Both the position numbers and the translations under genes were made by a program. The notes beneath the pieces were generated by a model. The model did no database searches and was not told the origin of the DNA. It saw only the letters and a list, made by a program, of their open reading frames with translations. This document shows positions 9,786 to 19,812 of a stretch of 64,000 bases of DNA, piece after piece; position 1 is the first letter of the stretch, and every line of letters begins with the position of its first letter. Source of the stretch: Pseudomonas sp. LD120 (GTDB lineage: Bacteria > Pseudomonadota > Gammaproteobacteria > Pseudomonadales > Pseudomonadaceae); NCBI RefSeq assembly GCF_009861525.1, contig NZ_WVHL01000003.1:620001-684000 (forward strand). Direction: 5' to 3'.

Positions 9786-10526
9786 TTATTGCGCGTCGAA
9801 GGCCTGGCCGTTGATTCCGCTGCTATCCGGGCCCATCAGGTACAGGTAGACCGGCATGATTTCTTCTGGAGTGGGGTTGTTGCTTGGGTTTTCACCGGGG
9901 TATGCCTGGGCTCGCATGCTGGTGCGGGTGGCGCCCGGATTGATGCTGTTGGCGCGCACTGGTGCCACGGTGTCCAGCTCATCAGCCAGGGTCTGCATCA
10001 AGCCCTCGGTGGCGAACTTGGAAACACCATAGGCGCCCCAGTAAGCTCGCCCCTTGCGGCCGACGCTGCTTGAGGTAAAGACCACGGAGGCGTCCTGAGA
10101 CAGCTTGAGTAGAGGTAGCAGGGTGCTGGTCAGCATGAACATGGCGTTGACGTTGACCTGCATCACCCGCATGAAGTTCTCTCCTGACAACTGCTCCAGC
10201 GGCGTGCGCGGGCCAATGATCGATGCATTGTGCAGGAGGCCGTCGAGGTGCCCGAACTCGGTTTCGATCATCGCCGCCAGTTCGTCGTACTGGTGTGGCA
10301 GGGCGGTCTCCAGATTGAAGGGAATCACCGCAGGTTGCGGATGGCCAGCGGCTTCGATGGCGTCATAGACCTCGGTGAGGTTGGCTTCGGTCTTGCCCAG
10401 CAGGAGCACCGTGGCGCCATGGGCGGCAAAGGTCTTGGCAGCGGCAGCGCCGATGCCACGGCCGGCGCCGGTGACGAGGATCACTCGATCCTTGAGCAGT
10501 TCGGGGCGAGCGGAATAATCAAACAT
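9786..10526 (-). CDS. yciK: short-chain dehydrogenase YciK
   Basis: 246 residues. Rossmann fold with the cofactor motif VTGAGRGIGAAAAKTF near residue 18 and the catalytic YGVSK (YxxxK) preceded by VFTSSSVGRKGRAYW. The opening MFDYSARPELLKDRVILVTG is typical of YciK, an NADP-linked oxidoreductase with no firmly assigned substrate. It lies 57 bp downstream of mupP on the same strand. In pseudomonads this gene regularly follows mupP, so a shared operon is likely, though a link to cell-wall recycling is only inference. Confidence 0.88.
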   Translation of the reverse strand: MFDYSARPELLKDRVILVTGAGRGIGAAAAKTFAAHGATVLLLGKTEANLTEVYDAIEAAGHPQPAVIPFNLETALPHQYDELAAMIETEFGHLDGLLHNASIIGPRTPLEQLSGENFMRVMQVNVNAMFMLTSTLLPLLKLSQDASVVFTSSSVGRKGRAYWGAYGVSKFATEGLMQTLADELDTVAPVRANSINPGATRTSMRAQAYPGENPSNNPTPEEIMPVYLYLMGPDSSGINGQAFDAQ

Positions 10527-10583
10527 TAAAAGGCCTCAACAGAAATGGGATCGTCCCCGGTATCTATCCGGGAATGCCGCTGT

Positions 10584-11255
10584 TCAGCAGCTGCACAATG
10601 CGTTGTCTAGAACCTGGCGCAGTTCCAGGGGATGATTGATCACCACATCAGCTCCCCAATGCCGGGGATTGTCATCCGGATGGATGTAGCCATAGGTGAC
10701 GGCGGCCGTTTTGGTGCCTGCATCACGACCAGACTCGATATCCCGCAGGTCATCGCCGACGAAGAGCACGGTGGACGGGTCCAGGTCGAGCATCTTGCAC
10801 GCCAGGATCAACGGCTCGGGATCGGGCTTGCTGTTTTTGACGTGATCGGGGCAGATCAGTAGCGCCGAGCGCCCGGCCAGCCCCAGTTGCTGCATGATCG
10901 GCTCGGCGAAGCGCAGAGGCTTGTTGGTGACCACGCCCCAGATCAGATTGGCCTTTTCGATGTCGGCCAGCAGCTCGTCCATACCGTCGAAAAGCGTGCT
11001 GTGAACCGCGCAGTGCTTGAGGTAGCGCTCGAGGAACTCCAGGCGCAATTCCTCGAAACCCGGGGACTCCGGATCCATGGCGAACGTTACCGCCACCATT
11101 GCTTTGGCGCCACCCGAGACTTCGTCACGAATGTGCTGGTCGACGATAGGCGGCAGGCCGCGATCACGACGCATGCCCTGGCACACCGCGATGAAGTCTG
11201 GCGCGGTGTCGAGCAGGGTGCCATCCATGTCGAAAAGAACGGCTCTGATTGCCAT
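10584..11255 (-). CDS. mupP: N-acetylmuramic acid 6-phosphate phosphatase MupP
   Basis: 223 residues of the HAD phosphatase superfamily. Motif I is [13 protein letters not shown] at the N terminus, motif II is in [12 protein letters not shown], and the acidic motif is [15 protein letters not shown]. Older annotation calls it phosphoglycolate phosphatase (Gph). In Pseudomonas the gene between ubiG and yciK is MupP, which removes the phosphate from MurNAc-6-P so that AmgK and MurU can rebuild UDP-MurNAc without the MurA/MurB route, giving intrinsic fosfomycin tolerance. The choice of MupP over Gph rests on gene order. It sits 3 bp after ubiG. Confidence 0.85.
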   Translation of the reverse strand: MAIRAVLFDMDGTLLDTAPDFIAVCQGMRRDRGLPPIVDQHIRDEVSGGAKAMVAVTFAMDPESPGFEELRLEFLERYLKHCAVHSTLFDGMDELLADIEKANLIWGVVTNKPLRFAEPIMQQLGLAGRSALLICPDHVKNSKPDPEPLILACKMLDLDPSTVLFVGDDLRDIESGRDAGTKTAAVTYGYIHPDDNPRHWGADVVINHPLELRQVLDNALCSC

Positions 11256-11258
11256 GTC

Positions 11259-11957
11259 TTATTCCTCTCGTAGGGTTTGGATCATGTAGTTGACGTCCAC
11301 GTCCGCCGCCAGCTTGTAGTGCTTGGTCAGCGGGTTGTAGGTCAGGCCGATGATGTCCTTGACGGTCAGGCCGGCGGAGCGGCTCCAGGCGCCCAGCTCC
11401 GAGGGACGGATGAATTTCTTGAAGTCATGGGTGCCGCGCGGCAGCAGCTTCATGATGTATTCCGCGCCGATGATGGCAAACAGGTAGGCCTTGGGGTTGC
11501 GGTTGATGGTGGAGAAGAACACCTGGCCACCTGGCTTGACCATGCGAAAGCAGGCGCGGATCACTGATGAAGGATCGGGCACGTGTTCGAGCATTTCCAG
11601 GCAAGTGACCACATCGAACTGCTCGGGCATTTCCTCGGCTAGGGCTTCTGCGGTGATCTGCCGATATTCGACGTTGACTCCGGATTCCAGCTGGTGCAGT
11701 TGCGCCACGGCCAGGGGGGCTTCGCCCATGTCGATTCCGGTGACGGTGGCACCGCGCTGGGCCATGGCTTCGCTGAGGATGCCGCCGCCACAGCCGACGT
11801 CAAGCACCTTTTTGCCCGCCAGGTTGACGCGCTCGTCGATCCAGTTGACACGCAGCGGGTTGATGTCGTGCAGGGGTTTGAATTCGCTTTCACGGTCCCA
11901 CCAGCGATGGGCCAGGGCTTCGAATTTGGCGATTTCGGCGTGGTCGACGTTGCTCAT
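11259..11957 (-). CDS. ubiG: ubiquinone O-methyltransferase UbiG
   Basis: 232 residues. It carries out both O-methylation steps of ubiquinone synthesis using S-adenosylmethionine. The start [20 protein letters not shown] is the classic UbiG opening, and a GGAGCAATACCC ribosome site precedes it, so I take 11957 rather than the longer frame. Motif I of the methyltransferase fold is [17 protein letters not shown]. Downstream motifs [14 protein letters not shown] and [20 protein letters not shown] are present. It lies just upstream of mupP and about 60 bp after mtaD on the same strand. Confidence 0.95.
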   Translation of the reverse strand: MSNVDHAEIAKFEALAHRWWDRESEFKPLHDINPLRVNWIDERVNLAGKKVLDVGCGGGILSEAMAQRGATVTGIDMGEAPLAVAQLHQLESGVNVEYRQITAEALAEEMPEQFDVVTCLEMLEHVPDPSSVIRACFRMVKPGGQVFFSTINRNPKAYLFAIIGAEYIMKLLPRGTHDFKKFIRPSELGAWSRSAGLTVKDIIGLTYNPLTKHYKLAADVDVNYMIQTLREE

Positions 11958-12017
11958 GGGTATTGCTCCAAAGCTAAAAATTCTGTGTAGGGCCTTAAGC
12001 ATCGGCTCAAGGTCGGA

Positions 12018-13349
12018 TTATTGGGCGTGTCCGCTGATGCGCCGGCCCCAGGTGCGGGCGGTTTCGCCAAGCTGCTGCTCATCCAGGCGGGTCAGGCGCC
12101 GGTCTTTCAGCAATTGCTTGCCGGCAACCCACAGGTGTTTCACACAGTCGCGTCCGGTGGCGTAGATCAATTGTGACACCGGGTCGTAAATCGGTTGTTG
12201 GGCCAGGCCGGACAGGTCGAAGGCCACCATGTCTGCCGCCTTGCCGATTTCCAGGGAGCCCACTTCACTTTCCAGGCCCATGGCTCTGGCGCCATTGAGG
12301 GTGGCCATGCGCAGGGCGCGATGGGCGTCCAGGGCCGTGGCTGATCCGGCCACGGCTTTGGCCAGCAGGGCGGCGGTGCGAGTTTCCCCTAGCAGGTCCA
12401 GATCGTTGTTGCTGGCGGCGCCATCGGTGCCCACGGCGACGTTGACCCCGGCTTGCCATAGGCGCTCCACCGGGCAGAAGCCACTGGCCAGTTTCAGGTT
12501 GGACTCTGGGCAGTGAATGACGCTGGTGTTGGTTTCTACCAGTAAAATCAGGTCGTCATCGCTGATTTGGGTCATATGAACGGCTTGAAAGCGTGGCCCC
12601 AGAAGGCCCAGGCGAGCCAGTCGAGCCAGCGGCCGCTCGCCGCGCTGTTCCAGGGACTGTTGTACCTCGAATGCGGTCTCATGCACGTGCATGTGAATGG
12701 AAGCGTCAAGTTCTTCGGTGATCACTCGGATTTTTTCCAGGCTCTCGTCGCCGACGGTGTAGGGCGCATGCGGGCCGAAAGTGATTTTTATCCGAGGGTG
12801 ATGCTTGAGGTCGCCGAACAGCTCGACGCCTTGCCGAAGGGCTTCATCGGCGTTGTGGGCGCCGGGAATCGGGAAGTCCAGGATAGGCAGGGCAATCTGT
12901 GCACGAATACCGCTGTTATGGACCCGCTCACTGGCGACCTTCGGAAAAAAATACATATCGCAGAAGCAGGTGATGCCGCCTTTGATCTGTTCGGCGATGG
13001 CCAGATCGGTACCGTCACGGACGAAAGCCTCATCCACCCACTTGGCTTCGGCGGGCCAGATGTGGTTTTCCAGCCAGGTCATCAGTGGCAGATCATCAGC
13101 TAGGCCACGAAACAGTGTCATAGCGGCATGGCCGTGGGCGTTGATCAATCCAGGGCTGAGCAGCATGTCGGGCAGCTCGCGGATCTCAGCGGCCTGGTAT
13201 TTCAAGGCTTGTGCTCGCGGCCCGATGAATACGATGCGGCCATCGCGGATGCCCAGGCCATGATCCTTGAGGACAACGCCGGCCGGTTCCACAGGCACCA
13301 ACCAGGTTGGCAGCAGCAGGAGGTCGAGCGCAGTTTCACGGTTCGGCAT
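12018..13349 (-). CDS. mtaD: 5-methylthioadenosine / S-adenosylhomocysteine deaminase (TRZ/ATZ amidohydrolase)
   Basis: 443 residues from the ATG ending at 13349 ([17 protein letters not shown]). A longer open frame exists upstream but overlaps mtnA. Metal-dependent amidohydrolase: the HxH pair is in [10 protein letters not shown], followed by HMHVHE, the [12 protein letters not shown] loop and the C-terminal Asp in [16 protein letters not shown]. In pseudomonads this gene, beside mtnA, deaminates methylthioadenosine to methylthioinosine, replacing the usual nucleosidase step of methionine salvage. That function rests on the P. aeruginosa homologue and on the divergent mtnA neighbour. Other TRZ/ATZ substrates cannot be excluded from sequence alone. 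Confidence 0.85.
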   Translation of the reverse strand: MPNRETALDLLLLPTWLVPVEPAGVVLKDHGLGIRDGRIVFIGPRAQALKYQAAEIRELPDMLLSPGLINAHGHAAMTLFRGLADDLPLMTWLENHIWPAEAKWVDEAFVRDGTDLAIAEQIKGGITCFCDMYFFPKVASERVHNSGIRAQIALPILDFPIPGAHNADEALRQGVELFGDLKHHPRIKITFGPHAPYTVGDESLEKIRVITEELDASIHMHVHETAFEVQQSLEQRGERPLARLARLGLLGPRFQAVHMTQISDDDLILLVETNTSVIHCPESNLKLASGFCPVERLWQAGVNVAVGTDGAASNNDLDLLGETRTAALLAKAVAGSATALDAHRALRMATLNGARAMGLESEVGSLEIGKAADMVAFDLSGLAQQPIYDPVSQLIYATGRDCVKHLWVAGKQLLKDRRLTRLDEQQLGETARTWGRRISGHAQ

Positions 13350-13457
13350 CGAGTATCGGTCCAAGGCTTCATATAAAGGATGGCGAAGTATACCCGAGCG
13401 TCTTCTCGGGGGGATCGCTATAATCGGCGGCTTTTGTTCATGAGTACGGGGTGAAGG

Positions 13458-14534
13458 ATGCGCGATCGTCTGTTGGCTGCGGAGAAGCTCAAGGCCATTG
13501 ATTGGCGGGATAGCACCCTGTATTTGCTCGACCAGCGGATTTTGCCTTTTGAGGAAACCTGGATCGCCTGTGACACTGTCGCCGGCGTCGCGCAGGCGAT
13601 TCGTTCGATGGTTGTGTGTGGTGCTCCCGCGATCGGCATCAGCGCAGCTTTTGGGTTGGTATTGGCGGCGCGAGCGCGTCGGGCCGTCGGCGGTGACTGG
13701 GTTGCTGCCCTGGAAGAAGACTTCAGCCTGTTGACTGGCTCTTGTCCTGCTGCTGGCAATCTGTTCTGGGTCCTGAACCGCATGCGCGAGCGTCTGGAGC
13801 GAGCCAAGGATCATGACGATCCGGTTGCGGCGCTGGAAGTCGAGGCGTTGTCAATCCTTGAGAGCGATCGTGAAGCGAATCTGACCATGGCTCAGTTGGG
13901 GGGGGATCTGATCCGTCGGTATCAGGGCAATTCCCAGGCACTGCTGACTCACTGCAATACCGGAGCCCTGGCCACGGGTGGTTTTGGCACCGCCTTGGGC
14001 GTGGTGCGCGCTGCCTGGCTGGAGGGTATGGTGGAGCGGGTTTATGTCGATGAAACTCGTCCTTGGCTCCAGGGCGCTCGCCTGACCGCCTGGGAACTGG
14101 CCAGCGAGGGCATTCCGGTGATGGTCAATGCGGACTCCGCAGCTGCGCACATCATGAAGACCAAGGGGGTCACGTGGGTGATTGTCGGCGCCGACCGGGT
14201 CGCGGCCAATGGTGATGTGGCGAACAAGATTGGCACTTATCAGTTGGCGGTCAATGCCATGCATCATGGCGTGCGTTTCATGGTGGTGGCCCCCAGTTCA
14301 ACCATCGACATGGCACTTGCCAGTGGCGAAGACATTCCTATCGAAGAGCGCGACAGCGCGGAGTTGCTGGAAGTCGGCGGCAAGCACTTGGGGGGCGGGA
14401 TTGAGGCCTTCAATCCGGTGTTTGATGTCACTCCGGCCGACCTGATCGACGCCATCGTCACCGAAAAGGGCATTGTCGAGCGTCCCGATGCCGCAAAAAT
14501 AGCGCAATTGATGTGTCGCAAGCGCTTGCATTGA
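13458..14534 (+). CDS. mtnA: S-methyl-5-thioribose-1-phosphate isomerase MtnA
   Basis: 358 residues. Isomerises methylthioribose-1-phosphate to methylthioribulose-1-phosphate in methionine salvage. Characteristic segments are visible: [16 protein letters not shown], the catalytic Cys in [19 protein letters not shown], and the Asp in [21 protein letters not shown]. Divergent from mtaD with about 110 bp between, where a perfect TATAAT box lies at 13419-13424, suitably placed for mtnA. The frame has another possible start upstream, but [18 protein letters not shown] at 13458 matches family length. Confidence 0.95.
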   Translation: MRDRLLAAEKLKAIDWRDSTLYLLDQRILPFEETWIACDTVAGVAQAIRSMVVCGAPAIGISAAFGLVLAARARRAVGGDWVAALEEDFSLLTGSCPAAGNLFWVLNRMRERLERAKDHDDPVAALEVEALSILESDREANLTMAQLGGDLIRRYQGNSQALLTHCNTGALATGGFGTALGVVRAAWLEGMVERVYVDETRPWLQGARLTAWELASEGIPVMVNADSAAAHIMKTKGVTWVIVGADRVAANGDVANKIGTYQLAVNAMHHGVRFMVVAPSSTIDMALASGEDIPIEERDSAELLEVGGKHLGGGIEAFNPVFDVTPADLIDAIVTEKGIVERPDAAKIAQLMCRKRLH

Positions 14535-14543
14535 TAGCAAGCG
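14523..14543 (+). other. hairpin over the mtnA stop codon
   Basis: CGCTTGC (14523-14529) and GCAAGCG (14537-14543) form a perfect 7-bp stem around ATTGATA, which contains the mtnA stop. No T run follows, so it may protect the mRNA end rather than terminate on its own. Confidence 0.4.
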
Positions 14544-14888
14544 GGCGACGTCGTTGATGAAGGCTTGTTGGGAGGCCCGTCGGGTCAGTAAAAAACAGCG
14601 AATTGTGTGCGAATTTTGCCTCTGAGCCTCTCTCGTGCCTTATCAGGCTGTCACCGGTCAACTAACTATGCTCCATGCGCGTCTGGGGGATAGGTGCGTG
14701 GCGGCGATTGTGATAACATCCGGCGGTTTCCAAGGTGGTCCGATGCGGCTGCCTTCACTGCGCAAATCCATGGCATAACTTGTTGATTTGTCGTAAGTCG
14801 GTGCATGGCACTAGGCCTGCAGCGGCGAGCTTCGTTCGTCCCATATGGATGTGACGAAGTTTCACCAGAAAAAGGAATCAGGCTTCTC
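14544..14888. promoter_or_regulatory. gyrA upstream region, about 345 bp without a gene
   Basis: No credible coding frame. This stretch should hold the gyrA promoter. A TGTGATAACAT motif (about 14709-14719) could be an extended -10 element, but I cannot find a convincing -35 partner. The ribosome site is the AGAAAAAGGAA just before the gyrA ATG. Confidence 0.4.
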
Positions 14889-17558
14889 ATGGGCGAACTG
14901 GCCAAAGAAATCCTCCCGGTCAATATCGAAGACGAGCTGAAACAGTCCTACCTCGACTACGCGATGAGCGTAATCGTCGGGCGGGCACTGCCTGATGCGC
15001 GCGATGGCTTGAAGCCCGTGCACCGGCGTGTGCTGTACGCGATGAGCGAGCTCGGTAACGACTGGAACAAGCCGTACAAGAAATCTGCCCGTGTTGTCGG
15101 CGACGTGATCGGTAAGTATCACCCGCACGGTGATACCGCGGTGTACGACACCATCGTTCGTATGGCCCAGCCATTCTCCCTGCGCTACCTGCTGGTAGAC
15201 GGCCAGGGTAACTTCGGTTCGGTCGACGGCGACAACGCAGCGGCCATGCGATACACCGAAGTGCGCATGACCAAGCTGGCGCACGAGCTGTTGGCCGACC
15301 TGCACAAGGAAACCGTGGACTGGGTGCCGAACTACGACGGCACCGAGATGATCCCGGCGGTCATGCCGACCAAGATCCCCAACCTGCTGGTCAACGGTTC
15401 CAGCGGTATCGCCGTGGGCATGGCGACCAACATTCCTCCGCACAACCTTGGCGAAGTCATCGATGGGTGCCTGGCGCTGATCGACAACCCTGAACTGACT
15501 GTCGATGAGTTGATGCAGTACATCCCCGGTCCGGACTTCCCGACCGCGGCGATCATCAACGGTCGTGAAGGCATCATCGAGGCCTATCGCACTGGCCGTG
15601 GCCGCATCTACATGCGCGCCCGTTCGATCATTGAAGACATTGATAAAGTCGGTGGTCGCCAGCAGATCGTCATCACCGAGCTGCCTTACCAGTTGAACAA
15701 GGCCCGCCTGATCGAGAAGATCGCCGAGCTGGTGAAAGAGAAGAAGCTGGAAGGCATCACCGAACTGCGCGATGAGTCCGACAAGGACGGTATGCGTGTC
15801 GTGATCGAACTGCGTCGTGGCGAAGTGCCTGAGGTGATCCTCAATAACCTCTACGCCCAGACCCAGTTGCAGGCGGTATTCGGTATCAATATCGTGGCAC
15901 TGATCGATGGCCGCCCACGGATCCTCAACCTCAAGGATCTGTTGGAAGCTTTCGTTCGTCACCGTCGCGAAGTGGTGACCCGGCGCACGGTATTCGAACT
16001 GCGCAAGGCTCGCGAGCGTGGCCATATCCTTGAAGGACAGGCTGTTGCCTTGTCCAATATCGATCCGGTCATCGCCTTGATCAAGGCGTCGCCAACCCCG
16101 TCGGAAGCCAAAGAAGCGTTGATCAGCACTCCATGGGAGTCCAGCGCGGTGATGACCATGGTCGAGCGTGCCGGTGCAGATTCCTGCCGTCCGGAAAACC
16201 TCGATCCGCAATACGGTCTGCGTGATGGCAAGTACTTCCTCTCTCCAGAACAGGCGCAAGCCATTCTGGAGCTGCGCCTGCATCGCCTGACCGGTCTTGA
16301 GCATGAAAAGCTGCTGTCCGAATATCAGGAGATTCTCAATCAGATCGGCGAGCTGATTCGCATCCTCAACAGTGCCACGCGCCTGATGGAAGTGATCCGC
16401 GAAGAGCTGGAAGTGATCCGCGCCGAGTACGGCGATGTGCGTCGTACCGAGATCCTCGATGCCCGCCTCGACCTGACTCTGGGCGACATGATCCCGGAAG
16501 AAGAGCGCGTGGTAACCATTTCCCACAGCGGCTACGCCAAGACCCAGCCGTTGGCTGCATACCAGGCTCAGCGTCGCGGTGGTAAGGGCAAATCCGCCAC
16601 AGGCGTCAAGGATGAGGACTACATCGCTCACCTGCTGGTAGCCAACAGCCACACCACACTGTTGTTGTTCTCCAGCAAGGGTAAGGTGTACTGGCTGAAG
16701 ACTTACGAGATTCCTGAAGCGTCCCGTGCCGCTCGCGGTCGTCCATTGGTTAACCTGCTGCCGCTGGACGACGGTGAATACATCACCACCATGTTGCCGG
16801 TCGAGGAATACACCGAAGGCCATTACATCTTCATGGCCACCGCCAATGGCACCGTGAAGAAAACCCCGCTGGAATCCTTCAGTCGTCAGCGCAGTGTCGG
16901 CCTGATTGCTCTGGAGCTGGACGAAGGCGACGTGCTGATCAGCGCCGCGATCACCGATGGCGAGCGTGAAGTCATGCTGTTCTCCGATGGTGGCAAGGTG
17001 ACTCGCTTCAAGGAATCCGACGTGCGTGCCATGGGGCGTACCGCTCGCGGTGTCCGTGGTATGCGCTTGGCCGAAGGCCAGAAGCTGATCTCCATGCTGA
17101 TTCCGGAAGAAGGCAGCCAGATTCTCACCGCTTCCGAGCGTGGTTTCGGCAAGCGCACGGCCATCAGCGAGTTCCCAGAGTACAAGCGTGGCGGTCAGGG
17201 CGTTATCGCCATGGTCAGCAACGAGCGTAACGGTCGCCTGGTAGGCGCGGTTCAGGTGCTGGACGGAGAGGAGATCATGCTGATTTCCGATCAGGGCACC
17301 CTGGTTCGTACCCGTGTCGACGAAGTGTCGAGCCTGGGCCGTAACACTCAGGGCGTGACCCTGATCAAGCTGGCCAGCGATGAAACCTTGGTAGGCCTGG
17401 AGCGGGTGCAGGAGCCATCGGAGATCGAAGGCGAAGAGTACGAAGGTGAAGAGGGCGCTGAATTCGAGGGCACTGTGCTGGATGCGGTAGCCGAGCCGGA
17501 TGATGCGACCGATGGCCAACAGGCAGACGCCGCAGGCGAAGAAGAGTCGCAAGACTAA
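14889..17558 (+). CDS. gyrA: DNA gyrase subunit A
   Basis: 889 residues. Breaks and rejoins DNA during negative supercoiling, with GyrB. The start [20 protein letters not shown] is the standard GyrA opening, so I use 14889 and not the longer frame from 14805. The quinolone-resistance region reads [10 protein letters not shown], with Thr at residue 83 and Asp at 87: both are the sensitive, wild-type residues. The catalytic Tyr is in [10 protein letters not shown]. The C-terminal pinwheel has the GyrA box QRRGGKGK, followed by an acidic tail rich in Glu and Asp. A strong hairpin follows the stop and serC starts 65 bp later. Confidence 0.98.
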   Translation: MGELAKEILPVNIEDELKQSYLDYAMSVIVGRALPDARDGLKPVHRRVLYAMSELGNDWNKPYKKSARVVGDVIGKYHPHGDTAVYDTIVRMAQPFSLRYLLVDGQGNFGSVDGDNAAAMRYTEVRMTKLAHELLADLHKETVDWVPNYDGTEMIPAVMPTKIPNLLVNGSSGIAVGMATNIPPHNLGEVIDGCLALIDNPELTVDELMQYIPGPDFPTAAIINGREGIIEAYRTGRGRIYMRARSIIEDIDKVGGRQQIVITELPYQLNKARLIEKIAELVKEKKLEGITELRDESDKDGMRVVIELRRGEVPEVILNNLYAQTQLQAVFGINIVALIDGRPRILNLKDLLEAFVRHRREVVTRRTVFELRKARERGHILEGQAVALSNIDPVIALIKASPTPSEAKEALISTPWESSAVMTMVERAGADSCRPENLDPQYGLRDGKYFLSPEQAQAILELRLHRLTGLEHEKLLSEYQEILNQIGELIRILNSATRLMEVIREELEVIRAEYGDVRRTEILDARLDLTLGDMIPEEERVVTISHSGYAKTQPLAAYQAQRRGGKGKSATGVKDEDYIAHLLVANSHTTLLLFSSKGKVYWLKTYEIPEASRAARGRPLVNLLPLDDGEYITTMLPVEEYTEGHYIFMATANGTVKKTPLESFSRQRSVGLIALELDEGDVLISAAITDGEREVMLFSDGGKVTRFKESDVRAMGRTARGVRGMRLAEGQKLISMLIPEEGSQILTASERGFGKRTAISEFPEYKRGGQGVIAMVSNERNGRLVGAVQVLDGEEIMLISDQGTLVRTRVDEVSSLGRNTQGVTLIKLASDETLVGLERVQEPSEIEGEEYEGEEGAEFEGTVLDAVAEPDDATDGQQADAAGEEESQD

Positions 17559-17565
17559 ATAAATC

Positions 17566-17598
17566 GTAGCAGGGCAGAGTGTTTGCTCTGTCCGCTAC
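17566..17598 (+). other. strong hairpin between gyrA and serC
   Basis: GTAGC-A-GGGCAGAG pairs with CTCTGTCCGCTAC (one bulged A, one G-T pair) around a 6-base loop: 13 base pairs. It starts 8 bp after the gyrA stop and ends about 25 bp before the serC start. There is no T tract, so it may be an RNA processing or stabilising element, or a weak attenuator, rather than a full terminator. Confidence 0.6.
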
Positions 17599-17622
17599 CG
17601 TGAATGCATAGCGAGAGTGGAT

Positions 17623-18708
17623 GTGAGCAAACGAGCCTATAACTTCTGCGCAGGTCCCGCTGCGCTACCTGAAGCTGTCCTGTTGCGTGCCCAGGCCGAA
17701 TTGCTGGATTGGCATGGCAAGGGCCTGTCGGTCATGGAGATGAGTCATCGCAGTGATGAATTCGTGTCCATTGCTACCAAGGCCGAGCAGGATCTGCGTG
17801 ATCTGCTGGATATCCCCTCGAACTATAAAGTGCTGTTTCTGCAAGGCGGGGCTAGTCAGCAATTTGCCCAGATTCCGCTGAACCTGCTGCCTGAAGGCGG
17901 CAAGGCCGACTATATCGACACCGGCATCTGGTCGCAGAAAGCCATTGAAGAAGCCTCCCGTTACGGTCAGGTCAATGTGGCTGCCACTGCCAAGCCTTAC
18001 GATTACTTTGCAATTCCCGGCCAGAACGAGTGGCAGTTGTCGAAAGACGCCGCCTACGTGCATTACGCGCCGAACGAAACCATTGGCGGCCTGGAGTTCA
18101 ACTGGATCCCGCAAACCGGTGACGTCCCGCTGGTGGCCGACATGTCGTCCGACATCCTTTCGCGCCCTGTGGATATCTCCCGTTTCGGCATGATCTACGC
18201 CGGTGCGCAGAAGAACATCGGCCCCAGCGGCATCCTGGTGAACATCATTCGCGAGGATCTACTGGGTCGTGCCCGTTCCCTGTGCCCGACCATGCTCGAC
18301 TACAAGGTCGCGGCGGATAACGGCTCGATGTACAACACGCCGCCGACCCTGGCCTGGTACCTGTCCGGCCTGGTGTTCGAATGGCTGAAGGAGCAGGGTG
18401 GGGTGGAAGCCATCGCCAAGCTCAACGACGTCAAGCAGCGCACCCTGTATGACTTCATCGATGCCAGCGGCTTGTACAGCAACCCGATCAACAAGTCCGA
18501 CCGCTCGTGGATGAACGTGCCGTTCCGTCTGGCCGATGATCGCCTGGACAAGCCGTTCCTGGCTGGCGCCGAGGCTCGCGGCCTGCTCAACCTCAAGGGC
18601 CATCGCTCGGTGGGCGGCATGCGCGCCTCCATCTACAACGCTGTGGACATCAACGCCGTTAACGCGCTGGTGGCCTACATGGCGGAGTTTGAGAAGGAAC
18701 ACGGCTGA
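17623..18708 (+). CDS. serC: phosphoserine aminotransferase
   Basis: 361 residues. PLP enzyme converting 3-phosphohydroxypyruvate to phosphoserine; it also serves pyridoxine synthesis. The start MSKRAYNFCAGPAALPEAVL is the family's usual one and uses GTG at 17623; a GTG two codons earlier (17617) is possible. The cofactor Lys is in YAGAQKNIGPSG. The SGLYSNPINKSDRSWMNVPF and LKGHRSVGGMRASIYNAV segments are conserved. It overlaps pheA by one base (TGATG), so serC, pheA, hisC and tyrA-aroA run as one operon, feeding serine and aromatic amino acids. Confidence 0.96.
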   Translation: MSKRAYNFCAGPAALPEAVLLRAQAELLDWHGKGLSVMEMSHRSDEFVSIATKAEQDLRDLLDIPSNYKVLFLQGGASQQFAQIPLNLLPEGGKADYIDTGIWSQKAIEEASRYGQVNVAATAKPYDYFAIPGQNEWQLSKDAAYVHYAPNETIGGLEFNWIPQTGDVPLVADMSSDILSRPVDISRFGMIYAGAQKNIGPSGILVNIIREDLLGRARSLCPTMLDYKVAADNGSMYNTPPTLAWYLSGLVFEWLKEQGGVEAIAKLNDVKQRTLYDFIDASGLYSNPINKSDRSWMNVPFRLADDRLDKPFLAGAEARGLLNLKGHRSVGGMRASIYNAVDINAVNALVAYMAEFEKEHG

Positions 18709-19802
18709 TGTCTGAGCAAGAACTCAAGGCCCTGCGTCTGCGCATTGACGCTCTGGACGAGAAAGTTCTGGAGCTGATCAGTGAGCGCGCGCGGTGCGCC
18801 CAGGAAGTTGCCCGGGTGAAGATGGCTTCCCTGGCAGAAGGCGAAGTGCCTGTGTTCTATCGTCCTGAGCGTGAAGCTCAGGTGCTCAAGCGGGTGATGG
18901 AGCGCAACCAGGGGCCGCTGGGCAATGAAGAGATGGCGCGTCTGTTCCGCGAAATCATGTCTTCGTGCCTGGCGCTGGAGCAGCCGCTGAAGGTGGCTTA
19001 TCTCGGCCCGGAAGGTACCTTTACCCAGGCGGCGGCCATGAAGCACTTCGGTCACGCGGTGATCAGCAAGCCGATGGCGGCGATCGACGAAGTGTTCCGC
19101 GAAGTGGCGGCCGGTGCGGTGAACTTTGGTGTGGTGCCGGTGGAAAACTCCACCGAGGGTGCGGTCAACCATACCCTCGACAGTTTCCTCGAGCATGACA
19201 TGGTGATCTGCGGCGAAGTCGAACTGCGTATCCACCATCACTTGTTGGTGGGCGAGAACACCAAGACCGACAGCATCAGTCGTATCTACTCCCATGCCCA
19301 GTCGCTGGCCCAGTGCCGCAAGTGGCTGGACGCGCACTATCCGAATGTTGAGCGCGTTGCGGTATCCAGTAACGCCGAGGCGGCCAAGCGGGTCAAGGGT
19401 GAATGGAACTCGGCGGCTATCGCTGGCGACATGGCGGCAGGCTTGTATGGTCTGACTCGTCTGGCAGAAAAAATCGAGGATCGTCCGGACAACTCCACGC
19501 GCTTCTTGATGATCGGTAATCAGGAAGTGCCGCCGACCGGCGACGATAAGACCTCGATCATTGTCTCTATGAGCAACAAGCCCGGCGCCTTGCACGAGCT
19601 GTTGGTGCCGTTTCACGACAACGGCATCGACCTGACGCGCATCGAGACCCGGCCCTCGCGCAGCGGCAAGTGGACCTATGTGTTTTTCATCGACTTCGTT
19701 GGCCACCACCGTGATCCGTTGATCAAGGATGTGCTGGAGAAGATCAGTCAGGAAGCAGTGGCACTCAAGGTGCTGGGTTCCTACCCGAAAGCGGTTCTCT
19801 GA
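18708..19802 (+). CDS. pheA: P-protein: chorismate mutase / prephenate dehydratase
   Basis: 364 residues, bifunctional. Residues 1-90 are an AroQ-type chorismate mutase (LKALRLRIDALDEKVLELISERARCA). Residues about 93-270 are prephenate dehydratase (KVAYLGPEGTFTQAAAMKHFG, VPVENSTEGAVNHTLDSF). Residues about 280-364 are an ACT regulatory domain with KPGALHELL and the IETRPS motif, which binds phenylalanine for feedback inhibition. Makes phenylpyruvate for phenylalanine. Overlaps serC by one base and is followed 10 bp later by hisC. Confidence 0.97.
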   Translation: MSEQELKALRLRIDALDEKVLELISERARCAQEVARVKMASLAEGEVPVFYRPEREAQVLKRVMERNQGPLGNEEMARLFREIMSSCLALEQPLKVAYLGPEGTFTQAAAMKHFGHAVISKPMAAIDEVFREVAAGAVNFGVVPVENSTEGAVNHTLDSFLEHDMVICGEVELRIHHHLLVGENTKTDSISRIYSHAQSLAQCRKWLDAHYPNVERVAVSSNAEAAKRVKGEWNSAAIAGDMAAGLYGLTRLAEKIEDRPDNSTRFLMIGNQEVPPTGDDKTSIIVSMSNKPGALHELLVPFHDNGIDLTRIETRPSRSGKWTYVFFIDFVGHHRDPLIKDVLEKISQEAVALKVLGSYPKAVL

Positions 19803-19812
19803 GGCTTTAGCA

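Noticed and set aside
9649..9849. 66-codon plus-strand frame overlapping the end of yciK
   Set aside because: No ribosome site, no family likeness, and half of it lies antisense to yciK.
14862..17552. 896-codon open frame on the minus strand opposite gyrA
   Set aside because: Shadow frame caused by the strong codon bias of gyrA; no family likeness, no ribosome site, and gyrA is certain. The same holds for the long antisense frames opposite tyrA-aroA, rpsA, kdpA and kdpB.
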